34,170 bases of DNA from Bacteroidales bacterium (GCA_026931725.1 JAIXLE010000195.1:1-34170); one strand, 5' to 3'; numbered from the stretch's first letter, positions 7,558-16,335 are shown. Program-made: numbers and translations. The notes: generated by a model from the sequence alone, not told the origin.

Positions 7558-8856
7558 TTAGTCGGGCTTCACCAGAATCGACTGCGCCCGATCTGGGCCA
7601 ACCGAGACAACCGCGACGGGTTTGCCGACGAGTTCCCCAATGCGATCGACATAGCGGCGGGCGGCGGCGGGGAGGTCCGCCAGTGTCCGGCATGTCGTGA
7701 TGTCCTCGGACCAACCGGGAAGCGTTTCGTAAATCGGCTCGCAGCGTTCCAACAGGTAGGCATCGCTGGGGAAGTAGTCGACCACCTGACCATCCAGACG
7801 GTAGCCTGTGCAGAGCTGCAATTCCGGCAAGCCACTGAGAACATCCAGTAGCATGATCGTGATTGCGTCCACTCCGGCGAGCGCGGCGGTGTAGCGCACC
7901 GCCACCGCGTCGAACCAGCCCACCCGGCGTGGCCGTCCCGTGACGGTGCCGAACTCGCGGCCAATTTTGCGAATCCGTTCACCCGTTTCATCATGTAATT
8001 CGGTTGGGCAGGGACCGCGACCAACGCGAGTGGTGTACGCCTTGACCACGCCGATGATCCGATCCAGGGAGCGTGCCGGAACACCCGAACCGCTCCAGAT
8101 GCCACTGGGAAGGCTGCTGCTGCTGGTCACATATGGGTATGTGCCGTGGTCCACGTCGAGCAGGCTACCCTGGGCGGCCTCGAACAGAATCTTCTTCCCT
8201 TGGGCCAGTCCGTTGTGCAGAACGCGGGTGGTATCGGTCACGAATGGCCGGATCCGTTCCGCGTAAGCGAGGTACTCATCCGCCAAGGCTTCGGGGTCGA
8301 ACGGTTTGGGCGTATGGGGGGAATCCTGGGCAATCGCGGCGAGGAATCGGTTTTTGTACGGGACCACTTGCCGTAACCGTTCCCGCAGATGATCGGGACG
8401 TAGCAGTTCCCCGACCCGGATGCCATTTCGGCGGCCGACCTTGTCCTGGTAGCAGGGGCCGATGCCGCGGCCGGTGGTGCCGATGGTGCCCGTGCCGCCG
8501 GTTTCCGCGAGGCGTTCTTCTTCCATGTGATACGGAAAGATAACATGGGCATGATCGCTGAGCAGCAGATTGCTCCCCACCGTGACCCCCGCGGCCAGCA
8601 GTTGGTCCACTTCCTCCAGGAATCGTGGCGGATAGACGACAAGCCCATTGCCGATGACCGATTGCACCGTGGATTTCAGAACGCCCGTGGGGAGAAGCGA
8701 GAGCTTGAAAGTTTTGTCACCCCAAACGATCGTGTGGCCAGCATTGGCCCCACCGTTATATCGGACAACGAAGTCATGAGTGTCGGAAAGAAGATCGACA
8801 ATCTTTCCCTTTGCTTCGTCTCCCCATTGGAGTCCAACGACACACGTCGAGGGCAT
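7558..8856 (-). CDS. purA: Adenylosuccinate synthetase
   Basis: This 432-aa cytoplasmic enzyme joins IMP and aspartate using GTP, the first committed step of AMP synthesis. Length and motifs fit the bacterial family: the phosphate-binding start LQWGDEAKGKIVDLL with catalytic Asp13, and NAGHT with catalytic His41, both at the same numbers as in the E. coli enzyme. Later motifs include GTTGRGIGPCYQDK, the FEAAQGSLLDVDHGTYPYVTSS core (given in outline, about residues 222-243) and a C-terminal VSVGPDR GTP-base contact. The P-loop reads GDEAKGK, not the usual GDEGKGK, a single Gly-to-Ala change at position 15. The gene stands alone, with a hairpin upstream belonging to the phosphatase gene and an IS fragment downstream. 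The ATG at 8856 is the family-standard start. Confidence 0.97.
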   Translation of the reverse strand: MPSTCVVGLQWGDEAKGKIVDLLSDTHDFVVRYNGGANAGHTIVWGDKTFKLSLLPTGVLKSTVQSVIGNGLVVYPPRFLEEVDQLLAAGVTVGSNLLLSDHAHVIFPYHMEEERLAETGGTGTIGTTGRGIGPCYQDKVGRRNGIRVGELLRPDHLRERLRQVVPYKNRFLAAIAQDSPHTPKPFDPEALADEYLAYAERIRPFVTDTTRVLHNGLAQGKKILFEAAQGSLLDVDHGTYPYVTSSSSLPSGIWSGSGVPARSLDRIIGVVKAYTTRVGRGPCPTELHDETGERIRKIGREFGTVTGRPRRVGWFDAVAVRYTAALAGVDAITIMLLDVLSGLPELQLCTGYRLDGQVVDYFPSDAYLLERCEPIYETLPGWSEDITTCRTLADLPAAARRYVDRIGELVGKPVAVVSVGPDRAQSILVKPD

Positions 8857-8934
8857 GAGTACCTGCCAGGTTGACCGTCAAATCGGTAGAAAAGAAAATC
8901 GGCCGCGATTCCGACACGCACCGGACACGGTACA

Positions 8935-8963
8935 ACGCTAGGCCCGAACGGGGGAAGCGTCAA
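8935..8963 (-). promoter_or_regulatory. Candidate promoter for purA
   Basis: On the minus strand, TTGACG (8963-8958) and TAGCGT (8940-8935) are separated by 17 bp, about 80 bp upstream of the purA ATG. The -35 matches 5 of 6 consensus bases but the -10 only 3 of 6. Confidence 0.25.
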
Positions 8964-9007
8964 GTATTTGACCCCATGAGGGCAAAAGTGAGGGAAACCA
9001 ACGGGTG

Positions 9008-9036
9008 CCCCAGAAGGGTTTGAACTTCTTCTGGGG
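9008..9036 (-). terminator. Hairpin downstream of the PhoD-type phosphatase gene
   Basis: A perfect 9-bp inverted repeat, CCCCAGAAG (9008-9016) and CTTCTGGGG (9028-9036), encloses an 11-nt loop 22 bp past the end of the phosphatase gene. No T-run follows on the minus strand, so it may be a weak terminator or an RNA 3'-end stabiliser. Confidence 0.5.
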
Positions 9037-9057
9037 TTCTGGATGGTGATGGGGAAT

Positions 9058-10512
9058 TCATTCGATCACGACGATCTGTTTGCCGTCTTGTACTTGAATC
9101 TGATTCTTCCCACTGTATTCCGCGATGGTGCCCGTGACGCGGATGGTTTTCCCCTGGAATGTGTCCACGTTCGCGCCCTTCCATTTTCCCTCTGTCAGAG
9201 CGGATTCCAGCAGAACAATCGTGAAGTTGTCCGGGGATCGAAAATTCTTCTCCGAATTCAACAGCAGCTTGTCTGGGAACTTGCGGCCTGCTTGAACCAG
9301 CATTTGCAGCGTGACGGCATCACCGACGGGCTTGCGGAGTCCGTCTCGTGGGCCAATCGCACCGGCAGGCAGAGCCGCCTTGGGCCGTGTATCGGCTTTC
9401 GGTTTCAGGATGCTCAACGGAATCACGGCTTTGACGTTCGTTTCACCGTCTTCCCCCATCAGTTTTAAGCTGATAAGCGGATCGGGTTTCTTCCAGTCGA
9501 TGTCGATGAGTCCGAAGTTATTGCCCCACGGCATCCCGCCGACACGCTTGCTGTTCTGTTCGGGAGCCCGCCAAGTCTGTGAGGCTTGGTTGAAGCCGCT
9601 GCTGGTCGCATCGTACAGCGGGTAACCGATCGCCTGGGTATCGACGGACAGTTCCGCCATGTGCCGATCCCCGCTGAGAACGATCACACCCTGGGCTTGG
9701 GTTCGGCGGAGAAGATCGTACAACTTTTCGCGCTCGGCGGGGATGTTGCCCCATTTCTCAAACGGGTGTTCATCCGAAATCAGCTGTACGCCTGAGCAGA
9801 TGAGCCGAATCTCCGCGGGTTTTTGGAGTTGCTCTTCCAGCCATTTCCACTGCTCCGCCCCGAGAAAAACCGCATCAGGGTTGTTGGTCGGCTTGTATCC
9901 ATTGACGAACGTGTGACCATAGGGCATCCGCGCTTTTTCGAGTCCGGTACGGAAATAGCGCAGATCGAGTAAAATGATCTGCACCCGTTGTCCGACGGGG
10001 CCGACGATGGCAGCGGTGTAGGCTCCGGCTCGGCTGCGCCGGGGAGAATCGGCGGGCACCCCGAAGAAGTCCAGCATCAATTTCTTGGATTCGTCCTTAA
10101 ACTTCCATTCGCTTCCCGAATCGTTGACACCGTAATCGTGATCATCCCAAATGGCCATGAGTGTCGTGGCCGCTCGCAACTTTTGCCAGGAAGGGATGGA
10201 TGCCAGCTTCTCATAGGCGCGTTTGATGACATCGGCATCGACTTTGTCGCGGGGTGTTTTGATGTCGGAGTAAATGTTGTCTCCGAGCATTAACAGGAGA
10301 TCCGGGTGGGCATTCGTCATCGTGTCGAAGATAGGCAGTGGCTTATCCTGGTCCGCGCACGAACCGAAGGCGATGCGAGACAGTGGATAGACGACCGCTG
10401 GCGGCGCGGCCTTGGGCGGGGTCGCCGGAGTGGGTGGTTGCGCGATCACGACCGTCGTCAGCGGGAAGCCGCTGGTCAGAAACGCAACGCACCACAGAGG
10501 GAGTCGGGGCAT
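9058..10512 (-). CDS. Secreted PhoD-like metallophosphatase with a C-terminal OB-like domain
   Basis: This 484-aa exported protein has a signal peptide (about 1-25, ending near VVIAQ) and a Pro-rich linker. The PhoD-type metallophosphoesterase domain shows FGSC (49-52), GDNIY (77-81), WDDHDYG (122-128) and GDRHMAE (281-287), which carry the expected metal ligands. It probably hydrolyses phosphodiesters or phosphomonoesters outside the cytoplasm. The last 85 residues (about 400-484), ending RVTGTIAEYSGKNQIQV, look like a small OB-fold-like beta domain, an addition not found in standard PhoD. ATG 10512 is selected over an in-frame TTG at 10518 because AGGAG (minus strand, 10523-10519) lies 6 nt upstream. 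No Pho box was recognised. Confidence 0.9.
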   Translation of the reverse strand: MPRLPLWCVAFLTSGFPLTTVVIAQPPTPATPPKAAPPAVVYPLSRIAFGSCADQDKPLPIFDTMTNAHPDLLLMLGDNIYSDIKTPRDKVDADVIKRAYEKLASIPSWQKLRAATTLMAIWDDHDYGVNDSGSEWKFKDESKKLMLDFFGVPADSPRRSRAGAYTAAIVGPVGQRVQIILLDLRYFRTGLEKARMPYGHTFVNGYKPTNNPDAVFLGAEQWKWLEEQLQKPAEIRLICSGVQLISDEHPFEKWGNIPAEREKLYDLLRRTQAQGVIVLSGDRHMAELSVDTQAIGYPLYDATSSGFNQASQTWRAPEQNSKRVGGMPWGNNFGLIDIDWKKPDPLISLKLMGEDGETNVKAVIPLSILKPKADTRPKAALPAGAIGPRDGLRKPVGDAVTLQMLVQAGRKFPDKLLLNSEKNFRSPDNFTIVLLESALTEGKWKGANVDTFQGKTIRVTGTIAEYSGKNQIQVQDGKQIVVIE

Positions 10513-10849
10513 GATCAACTCCTGAAATGACGATGGAACAAAGTGTAACGACCGCGAATCGGCACGTTTGTTGAATGGTTTCGATTCCGGGTTGGCAAGA
10601 TGGCGATCGCCTCATCGAGGAATCGTGACGATGCTGCGTCGTGACTCTGGGGAAGTTGGTAACTTTTCCCTTGTCGCAATGGAGTTGGTCGAGAATACTG
10701 AACGAACCAGTCTCGGGATGAATCGTTCGGTATCGGTAGTGCGGTCAACGGATTACGATGACGGCTCCCCGGTGGCCGCACAAAACAATAGCAATGTTCC
10801 GATCTCTTCTACCGGCTCGGTAGCTTTCCCTGATTGACGAGGAATTGAC
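10513..10849. other. Divergent intergenic region, 337 bp
   Basis: This lies between the minus-strand phosphatase gene and the plus-strand pilus locus and should hold promoters for both. It contains a 10-bp palindrome GGCGATCGCC at 10602-10611, one weak plus-strand promoter match, and the phosphatase ribosome binding site. No open frame here looks coding. Confidence 0.6.
10671..10699 (+). promoter_or_regulatory. Weak candidate promoter for the pilus locus
   Basis: TTGTCG (10671-10676) and AATACT (10694-10699) with an exact 17-bp spacer, each matching 4 of 6 consensus bases, about 150 bp before the first ATPase gene. Confidence 0.22.
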
Positions 10850-12568
10850 ATGGCCAAATTGCGTGACGATTTCACGGATGTTCTCCTCAAACGCAAAGTC
10901 CTCAGCCCTGAGCAGCTCAACGAAGCGATCGCGTTGCAGAGTTCCACGGGGATCAAACTGCAAGATGCTCTGGATAAGCTCAACTATGCCAGTCCGCTCG
11001 AAAGCATGTCCGCGATGGCGGAACATTCGGGGCTTTCCTTCGTCGATTTGTCGCAAGTTGAGATACCCAAGGCGGTTACGGAATTGGTCCCGGAATCGGT
11101 GGCGCGGGAGAACCTGGTCATTCCCCTCTCATTAGAGGATGGCACCCTCAAACTGATTACCTCGCAACCGAACAACGATGAGATGATCCAGAAACTGAAG
11201 TTCATTCTGGATAAAGAGATTCAACCCGTCCTGGCCGTGCAGGAACAGATTCAAGAAGCGATCAACCGCAGTTATGGCCAGAACGAAACGGAATCGGTCG
11301 ACTCCATGTTGGTGGAATTTACCGATACCGCCATCGAGTTTACCCAAATTGACAACGCTACCCAAGCCGCGGCGGGTGAAGCCGAGAGCGATGCTCCGGT
11401 GGTCCGACTCTGTAACCTGCTGATTCAGGAAGCCGTTTCCTCGCGGGCTTCGGACATTCATGTGGAACCGTTCGTCGATCGCGTCCGCATCCGCTACCGC
11501 ATTGATGGTGTGCTGGTTGAACGGGATTCCGCGCCCCGTCGCCTCCTCTCCGCGATGTTGTCTCGCCTCAAGATTATGGGCAACATCGACATCAGCGAAA
11601 AACGCCGGCCCCAGGATGGTCGGATTAAGATGACGATTCAGGGGAAACATTATGACTTGCGTGTCAGTATGTTGCCCTCCGTCCACGGACAATCGGCGGT
11701 CATGCGAATTCTCGACCGCGGCAACATTCAGATTGGCATTCGCGATTTAGGGTTCCACGAAGAAGACTACACCCGTTTCCAGAACATCATCAAACGCCCC
11801 AACGGCATCTTTCTCGTGACCGGACCAACTGGGTCCGGGAAAACAACGACGTTATACGCGGCGTTGAATGAGTTAAACCGCCCGGATCGCAAAATCATCA
11901 CGGCGGAAGACCCGGTGGAATACTATTTGCCTGGCATCAATCAGGTTGAGGTTCGGCATAACATTGGGCTCGATTTCTCTCGCATCATCCGGGCCATGCT
12001 CCGACAAGCCCCGAACATCATCCTCGTCGGCGAAATCCGCGATAAAGAAACGGCTGAGATCGCTGTGCAGGCATCTCTGACCGGACACTTGGTTTTCAGT
12101 ACACTGCACACGAACGACGCGCCCAGTGCGATCACACGACTCGTGGACATTGGTGTCCCACCATTCTTAATTGCGTCCTCGGTCATCGCCGTGATGGCGC
12201 AGCGGTTGGTGCGGGTCAATTGTCAAAAATGCAAAGAGCCATTCCAGCCGACCGCAGGGCAGATGAAGGCGGCCGGTGTCACGGAGGAGCAGGCCGCGAA
12301 GGCGAACTTTATGAAAGGGCGGGGGTGTTCCCATTGTCGGCAAGGTGGCTATCGTGGTCGTCAGGCGATTTTTGAACTGATGCGGATGACTTCGGCTCTC
12401 CGGGAGTTGACATTTGCACAGGCTCCGGCCCAGGAATTGCGTCGCAAAGCCCGAGACAGCGGCATGCGCACGCTCCTTGTGGATGGTGTCAGTAAAGCGC
12501 TCAAAGGACAAACGACACTGGAAGAAGTGTTGAGCATCTGCCATTCCGATGCGTTGTCGCTAGTTTAA
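10850..12568 (+). CDS. PilB/GspE-type secretion ATPase (first copy)
   Basis: This 572-aa hexameric cytoplasmic ATPase powers pilus or pseudopilus assembly. An N-terminal MshEN/GspE-N domain (about 1-150) is followed by the linker and catalytic domain: SDIHVEPF (Asp box region), Walker A GPTGSGKTT (325-333), Walker B ILVGEIRD (about 390-397) and the His box STLHTNDA. A zinc site typical of PilB/GspE is formed by Cys458, Cys461, Cys493 and Cys496. Length and order match PilB. The ATG is preceded by GAGGAA at a good distance. It is the first gene of the pilus locus, after a 337-bp regulatory gap. A second PilB-type gene lies two genes downstream, so this copy may serve a different apparatus or form hetero-oligomers. 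Confidence 0.95.
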   Translation: MAKLRDDFTDVLLKRKVLSPEQLNEAIALQSSTGIKLQDALDKLNYASPLESMSAMAEHSGLSFVDLSQVEIPKAVTELVPESVARENLVIPLSLEDGTLKLITSQPNNDEMIQKLKFILDKEIQPVLAVQEQIQEAINRSYGQNETESVDSMLVEFTDTAIEFTQIDNATQAAAGEAESDAPVVRLCNLLIQEAVSSRASDIHVEPFVDRVRIRYRIDGVLVERDSAPRRLLSAMLSRLKIMGNIDISEKRRPQDGRIKMTIQGKHYDLRVSMLPSVHGQSAVMRILDRGNIQIGIRDLGFHEEDYTRFQNIIKRPNGIFLVTGPTGSGKTTTLYAALNELNRPDRKIITAEDPVEYYLPGINQVEVRHNIGLDFSRIIRAMLRQAPNIILVGEIRDKETAEIAVQASLTGHLVFSTLHTNDAPSAITRLVDIGVPPFLIASSVIAVMAQRLVRVNCQKCKEPFQPTAGQMKAAGVTEEQAAKANFMKGRGCSHCRQGGYRGRQAIFELMRMTSALRELTFAQAPAQELRRKARDSGMRTLLVDGVSKALKGQTTLEEVLSICHSDALSLV

Positions 12569-12784
12569 GTTGCGGATTGCGCCCGTGGCTCAATTCGGAT
12601 CCGTGGAATGGGTGCCAACCGCAAGCGGGTATCAGCCCTCAGATTTTTCATTATTTTTTTGGCCGTTCGCGGCGGTCACGGATAATCAGTTGTGGGCGGA
12701 AGTTCCCCTCGGGCATAGAGGCTTCCTCCATACCTATTGTGTGTGGCAGTTCGTGGGCGGTTGTTCTCCCGTCGAGGATCGAGC

Positions 12785-13978
12785 GTGTCTAGTCCTGTTG
12801 CGATGGAGAAATTGCTCTCGACCGTGATTCAGTTGAAGGCTTCGGACCTTCACATCACGGTCGGTCAACCCCCCGTTGTCCGCCATCACGGGCGGATGCG
12901 GAAATTGGATACCAAGTCGCTTGATAACGACGACACCACGGCTTTGATGAAGTCGATTACCCCGGATCGCTGTCAGCAAGAGCTACAGTCCCGTGGGGGA
13001 ACCGACTTCGCCATCGAATATGTCGATGGGTATCGGTTCCGGGTGGCGATTTTCAAACAACGGGGTTCCATCGGACTCGTCCTCCGGCGGATCCCCAGCG
13101 CGTTCCTCACCTTCGAGCAATTGCGGATGCCCGAAGCGATCCGCTCACTGATCGTGCGGCCGCGCGGGTTGCTACTCGTCACCGGGCCGACGGGTTCCGG
13201 GAAGACGACCAGTTTGTCATCCATGATTAACTTCATCAATGACAACTACGATCGCCACATCATCACGCTCGAAGACCCGATTGAATACTTCCACAAACAC
13301 AAGAAGAGTACGGTGAATCAGCGCGAAATTGGCGTGGATGTACCGGACTTCAAGGAAGGCATTCGCCGAGCGTTACGGATGGACCCCGACGTGATCCTCG
13401 TCGGGGAAATGCGAGACTTGGAAACGATCCATGCGGCCATCGAAGCCGCCGAAACCGGGCACATCGTCTTCGGCACGCTCCACACCTCTGGGGCCGCCTC
13501 CACGATCAACCGGATTATTGACGTGTTCCCGAAAGACCAACAGGATCAGGTGCGGACGCAGTTGTCCACCGCCCTGATCGGGGTGCTGTCCCAGGCACTG
13601 CTGCCGAAGAAACCCGAAGGGGTCATCGCGGCCTACGAAATGATGGTCGTCACGGCGGCGATTCAGAACCTCATCCGCGATAACAAGGTCTACCGGATTG
13701 ACTCCGCGATTCAGACCGGGCGGAAACACGGGATGTTCTTGTTGGATGAATCATTGTTCCGGCTTTGGAAAGATCAACTTTGCGATAAGGAGGAACTCCT
13801 CCTGAAGGCTGCCAAACCCGCGGAATTGGCCGCGAAAATCGCTCAGGCCGAACGCGGGATGCTTGAAGATGGAGAAGACGAAGCGGACGACACCGACGAT
13901 GATGAGGATGACGACGACGAGGACGATGATGAGGACGATGAAGACGAGGACGAAAAACCCCGTCGGCGACGCTGGTAA
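12785..13978 (+). CDS. pilT: PilT-type retraction ATPase with an acidic C-terminal tail
   Basis: This 397-aa ATPase of the PilT/PilU branch drives retraction of type IV pili. It opens with KLLSTVIQLKASDLHITVGQ, shown in brief at about 9-28, has Walker A GPTGSGKTT (134-142), LEDPIEY, Walker B VILVGEMRD, and the PilT-specific AIRNL-like motif here as AAIQNLIRDNK. It lacks the zinc-finger cysteines of PilB, as expected. An added tail at about 361-397 is almost only Asp and Glu, ending in KPRRRRW. A GTG at 12785 with GAGG at about 12774 gives MSSPVAMEKL; ATG 12803 is an alternative. The 216-bp gap before it holds a T-rich stretch (about 12643-12660) that could mark an upstream termination or promoter region. 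Confidence 0.93.
   Translation: MSSPVAMEKLLSTVIQLKASDLHITVGQPPVVRHHGRMRKLDTKSLDNDDTTALMKSITPDRCQQELQSRGGTDFAIEYVDGYRFRVAIFKQRGSIGLVLRRIPSAFLTFEQLRMPEAIRSLIVRPRGLLLVTGPTGSGKTTSLSSMINFINDNYDRHIITLEDPIEYFHKHKKSTVNQREIGVDVPDFKEGIRRALRMDPDVILVGEMRDLETIHAAIEAAETGHIVFGTLHTSGAASTINRIIDVFPKDQQDQVRTQLSTALIGVLSQALLPKKPEGVIAAYEMMVVTAAIQNLIRDNKVYRIDSAIQTGRKHGMFLLDESLFRLWKDQLCDKEELLLKAAKPAELAAKIAQAERGMLEDGEDEADDTDDDEDDDDEDDDEDDEDEDEKPRRRRW
13895..13956 (+). repeat. Low-complexity GA(T/C) tract coding the acidic tail of PilT
   Basis: Imperfect GAT/GAC/GAG trinucleotide repeats encode a run made only of Asp and Glu. This kind of tract can change length by slippage without breaking the frame. Confidence 0.8.
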
Positions 13979-14095
13979 CTAGGCGATCCACGGCTGGATT
14001 CCCGATGATCGATGCGAGCATGTGGGTCCAGATGTCCTCAACGATGGTCGATTCCGAACCCGTTCGACTTCATTCTCACACAGGCGGAACGCAGA

Positions 14096-16279
14096 ATGTC
14101 CACGGCCACACCGAACGATTCCAACAAGCCGAACCCCACGGCGAAACCGGGCCTTCCCGCGAATGCGCCACGTCCCACCGCGCCGGCAGCGAACCCCGGC
14201 GCGGCCAAACCCGGACTGCCAGCCGGTACGCCGCGTCCCACCGCCCCAGCGGCGAATCCCGGCGCGGCCAAACCCGGACTGCCAGCTGGTACGCCACGTC
14301 CCACCGCGCCGGCAGCGAACCCCGGCGCGGCCAAACCCGGACTGCCAGCCGGTACGCCGCGTCCCGCTGCCCCGACGGCCAAACCGGGTCAACCCTCAAC
14401 GGCCCCACGCCCCGGAACTCCGACCGCGCAGCGGCCCCAGGCACCTTCCGCCAACCGTCCCACTGCGCCCCAGGCTCCCGCGGCGCAGCGGCCCCAGGCT
14501 CCCAAGCCCGCCCCGGCCAAGAATCGCTTCGCCCATATTGATAAGCCGACCAAAGACCTCGGCCAAAAACTTGTCGATCTCGGCTACCTCGACGATGCTC
14601 AGCTTGAGTCGATCTACGACGACATGCGGACACTGGAGGCCAAACTCCATGAAGTCGTCAAGGAACGCGGCCTCGTCACCGATGAGCAGATGCTACAGGC
14701 GACAGCCGAACTCCACGGCATGAAAATGTCGACCCTGGAGGATGCCAACCCCGATGCGGAATCCATCAAGATGGTTCCGCAGAACATGGCCGAACTGTAC
14801 AAATTGGTGCCGTTGTCGTTCGATGCCGGGACGCTGACCGTGGCCATGTCAGACCCGAATAACCTGCAAGCACTCGACGACATTCGGAACTTCCTCAGCA
14901 TCATGCAGGTGAACGCCGTCTTGGCTCCGGCGGCGGCCGTCGATGCCCTGATGCAAAAGGCGTATGTCGGCACGCAGGATGAATCCATCGCCAACATCAT
15001 CGCCGAACTCGAAAATGAAGGGGTTGGCAAAAAGAAAAAGAAGAAACCCAGCGGTGGCGGACTCGGCAAGGAAGCCTCCATTGACCTGGATGACTTGCAG
15101 GAAATCGCCAACTCGGCCCCGGTACGCAAGCTCATCAACATGGTCCTCCTCATGGCCATTCGGGACCATGCCTCGGACATTCACTTCGAGCCGTTTGAAG
15201 ATGAATACAAGATGCGGTACAAGTGTGACGGCGTCCTCTACGAGATGGTCCCACCGCCACGCCACCTCGCCAACGCGATCTCTAGCCGGATCAAGGTCAT
15301 GTCCAACCTGGACATTGCCGAACGCCGACTCCCCCAAGACGGGCGGATCGAGTTGAACGTCGGCGGTGCCCGTATTGACATGCGGGTCAGCATTCTGCCC
15401 ACGCTGTTCGGCGAAAGTGTCGTCATTCGGGTGTTGGACAAATCCAGCGTCGGCTTGCAACTCGACCGCATTGGGATGCCCCCCAACATTCTCGATAGCT
15501 TCCGCCAAGTCATCAAGAAACCGAACGGCATCGTTCTCGTCACCGGCCCCACAGGTTCCGGCAAGACAACCACGCTCTATTCCGCGCTCTCCGAACTCAA
15601 CGACATCGAAACCAAGATCATCACCACGGAAGACCCGGTCGAATACGAAATTGATGGACTCGTGCAGTGTCAGATTCAATCCGAAATTGATCTGACATTC
15701 GCGGCGGCTCTGCGGGCCATTCTGCGTCAAGACCCCGACGTCATCCTCATCGGCGAAATCCGCGACCTGGAAACCGCGCAAATCGCCATCCAAGCCTCGC
15801 TCACCGGGCACCTCGTGTTCAGCACGCTCCACACGAACGATGCCCCGAGTTCCATTACCCGCCTCCGGGATATGGGGGTCGAGCCGTTCCTCATCACCGC
15901 CACCGTGGAAGCCATTCAGGCCCAACGACTCGTCCGCCGGGTTTGTCAGTTGTGCCGAACGCCCTACGAACCGACCAAAGATCAGTTGATGGAACTCAAC
16001 ATGACCCACGATCAACTCAAGGGACGCAAGTTCTACTTCGGTGAAGGGTGCAGCAAATGCAACAACCTCGGCTTCAAAGGCCGAACTGGCCTCTACGAAC
16101 TGGTACTCATCAACGACGACATCCGCGACCTGATTAGCCGTGGTGCTTCCACTGACCAACTCCGGGACTACTGCCGGAAGATCGGCTACCAAGGACTCCG
16201 GGATGCCGGGATTCAAGCCCTCTACGATGGTGTCACCACGCTGGATGAAGTCGTCCGCGAAACCGTTGTCGATGACTAA
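14096..16279 (+). CDS. PilB/GspE-type ATPase (second copy) with a repetitive Pro/Ala-rich leader
   Basis: This 727-aa ATPase is paralogous to the gene at 10850 but about 155 residues longer. Residues 1-145 are a disordered Pro/Ala/Gly-rich leader with 21-aa tandem units. Then come an MshEN-type domain (about 150-300), a Lys-rich linker KKKKKKPSGGG (about 312-322), and the catalytic domain with SDIHFEPF, Walker A GPTGSGKTT (484-492), Walker B VILIGEIRD, STLHTNDA and a zinc site CQLC...CSKC. All catalytic motifs are intact. ATG 14096 is preferred because GGCGGA lies upstream; an in-frame ATG at 14012 would add 28 residues. It sits between PilT and PilC/GspF, so it is the likely assembly motor for the prepilins that follow. 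Confidence 0.94.
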   Translation: MSTATPNDSNKPNPTAKPGLPANAPRPTAPAANPGAAKPGLPAGTPRPTAPAANPGAAKPGLPAGTPRPTAPAANPGAAKPGLPAGTPRPAAPTAKPGQPSTAPRPGTPTAQRPQAPSANRPTAPQAPAAQRPQAPKPAPAKNRFAHIDKPTKDLGQKLVDLGYLDDAQLESIYDDMRTLEAKLHEVVKERGLVTDEQMLQATAELHGMKMSTLEDANPDAESIKMVPQNMAELYKLVPLSFDAGTLTVAMSDPNNLQALDDIRNFLSIMQVNAVLAPAAAVDALMQKAYVGTQDESIANIIAELENEGVGKKKKKKPSGGGLGKEASIDLDDLQEIANSAPVRKLINMVLLMAIRDHASDIHFEPFEDEYKMRYKCDGVLYEMVPPPRHLANAISSRIKVMSNLDIAERRLPQDGRIELNVGGARIDMRVSILPTLFGESVVIRVLDKSSVGLQLDRIGMPPNILDSFRQVIKKPNGIVLVTGPTGSGKTTTLYSALSELNDIETKIITTEDPVEYEIDGLVQCQIQSEIDLTFAAALRAILRQDPDVILIGEIRDLETAQIAIQASLTGHLVFSTLHTNDAPSSITRLRDMGVEPFLITATVEAIQAQRLVRRVCQLCRTPYEPTKDQLMELNMTHDQLKGRKFYFGEGCSKCNNLGFKGRTGLYELVLINDDIRDLISRGASTDQLRDYCRKIGYQGLRDAGIQALYDGVTTLDEVVRETVVDD
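14192..14380 (+). repeat. Three tandem 63-bp in-frame repeats
   Basis: Units start at 14192, 14255 and 14318, each encoding NPGAAKPGLPAGTPRP plus a five-residue TAPAA-type end. A partial unit precedes the array (KPGLPANAPRPTAPAA) and a degenerate one follows (KPGQPSTAPRP). Units differ by only a few mostly silent bases. Confidence 0.95.
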
Positions 16280-16285
16280 TCTTTC

Positions 16286-16335
16286 AGAAGGAAAAAGGAA
16301 AAAGGAAGAGAGAAGAAGAGACAGAAGACAGAAGA
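16286..16335 (+). repeat. Polypurine tract between the second ATPase and PilC genes
   Basis: Thirty-six consecutive purines (16286-16321), extending to 16335 with only two C interruptions, begin 7 bp after the ATPase stop codon. It is made of GAAGGAAAAAG-like and GAAGA units. The function is unknown. The rest of the 167-bp gap shows no further structure. Confidence 0.85.

Noticed and set aside
10602..10611. GGCGATCGCC palindrome as an operator
   Set aside because: A single 10-bp palindrome without flanking half-sites is expected by chance in GC-rich DNA.
14192..14380. Spaced repeats as a possible CRISPR array
   Set aside because: The units are directly adjacent, in frame and code a Pro/Ala-rich peptide; there are no unique spacers.
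14849..16216. 455-codon open frame antisense to the second PilB
   Set aside because: It mirrors a well-conserved ATPase and results from GC-rich codon bias; the product has no known motif.
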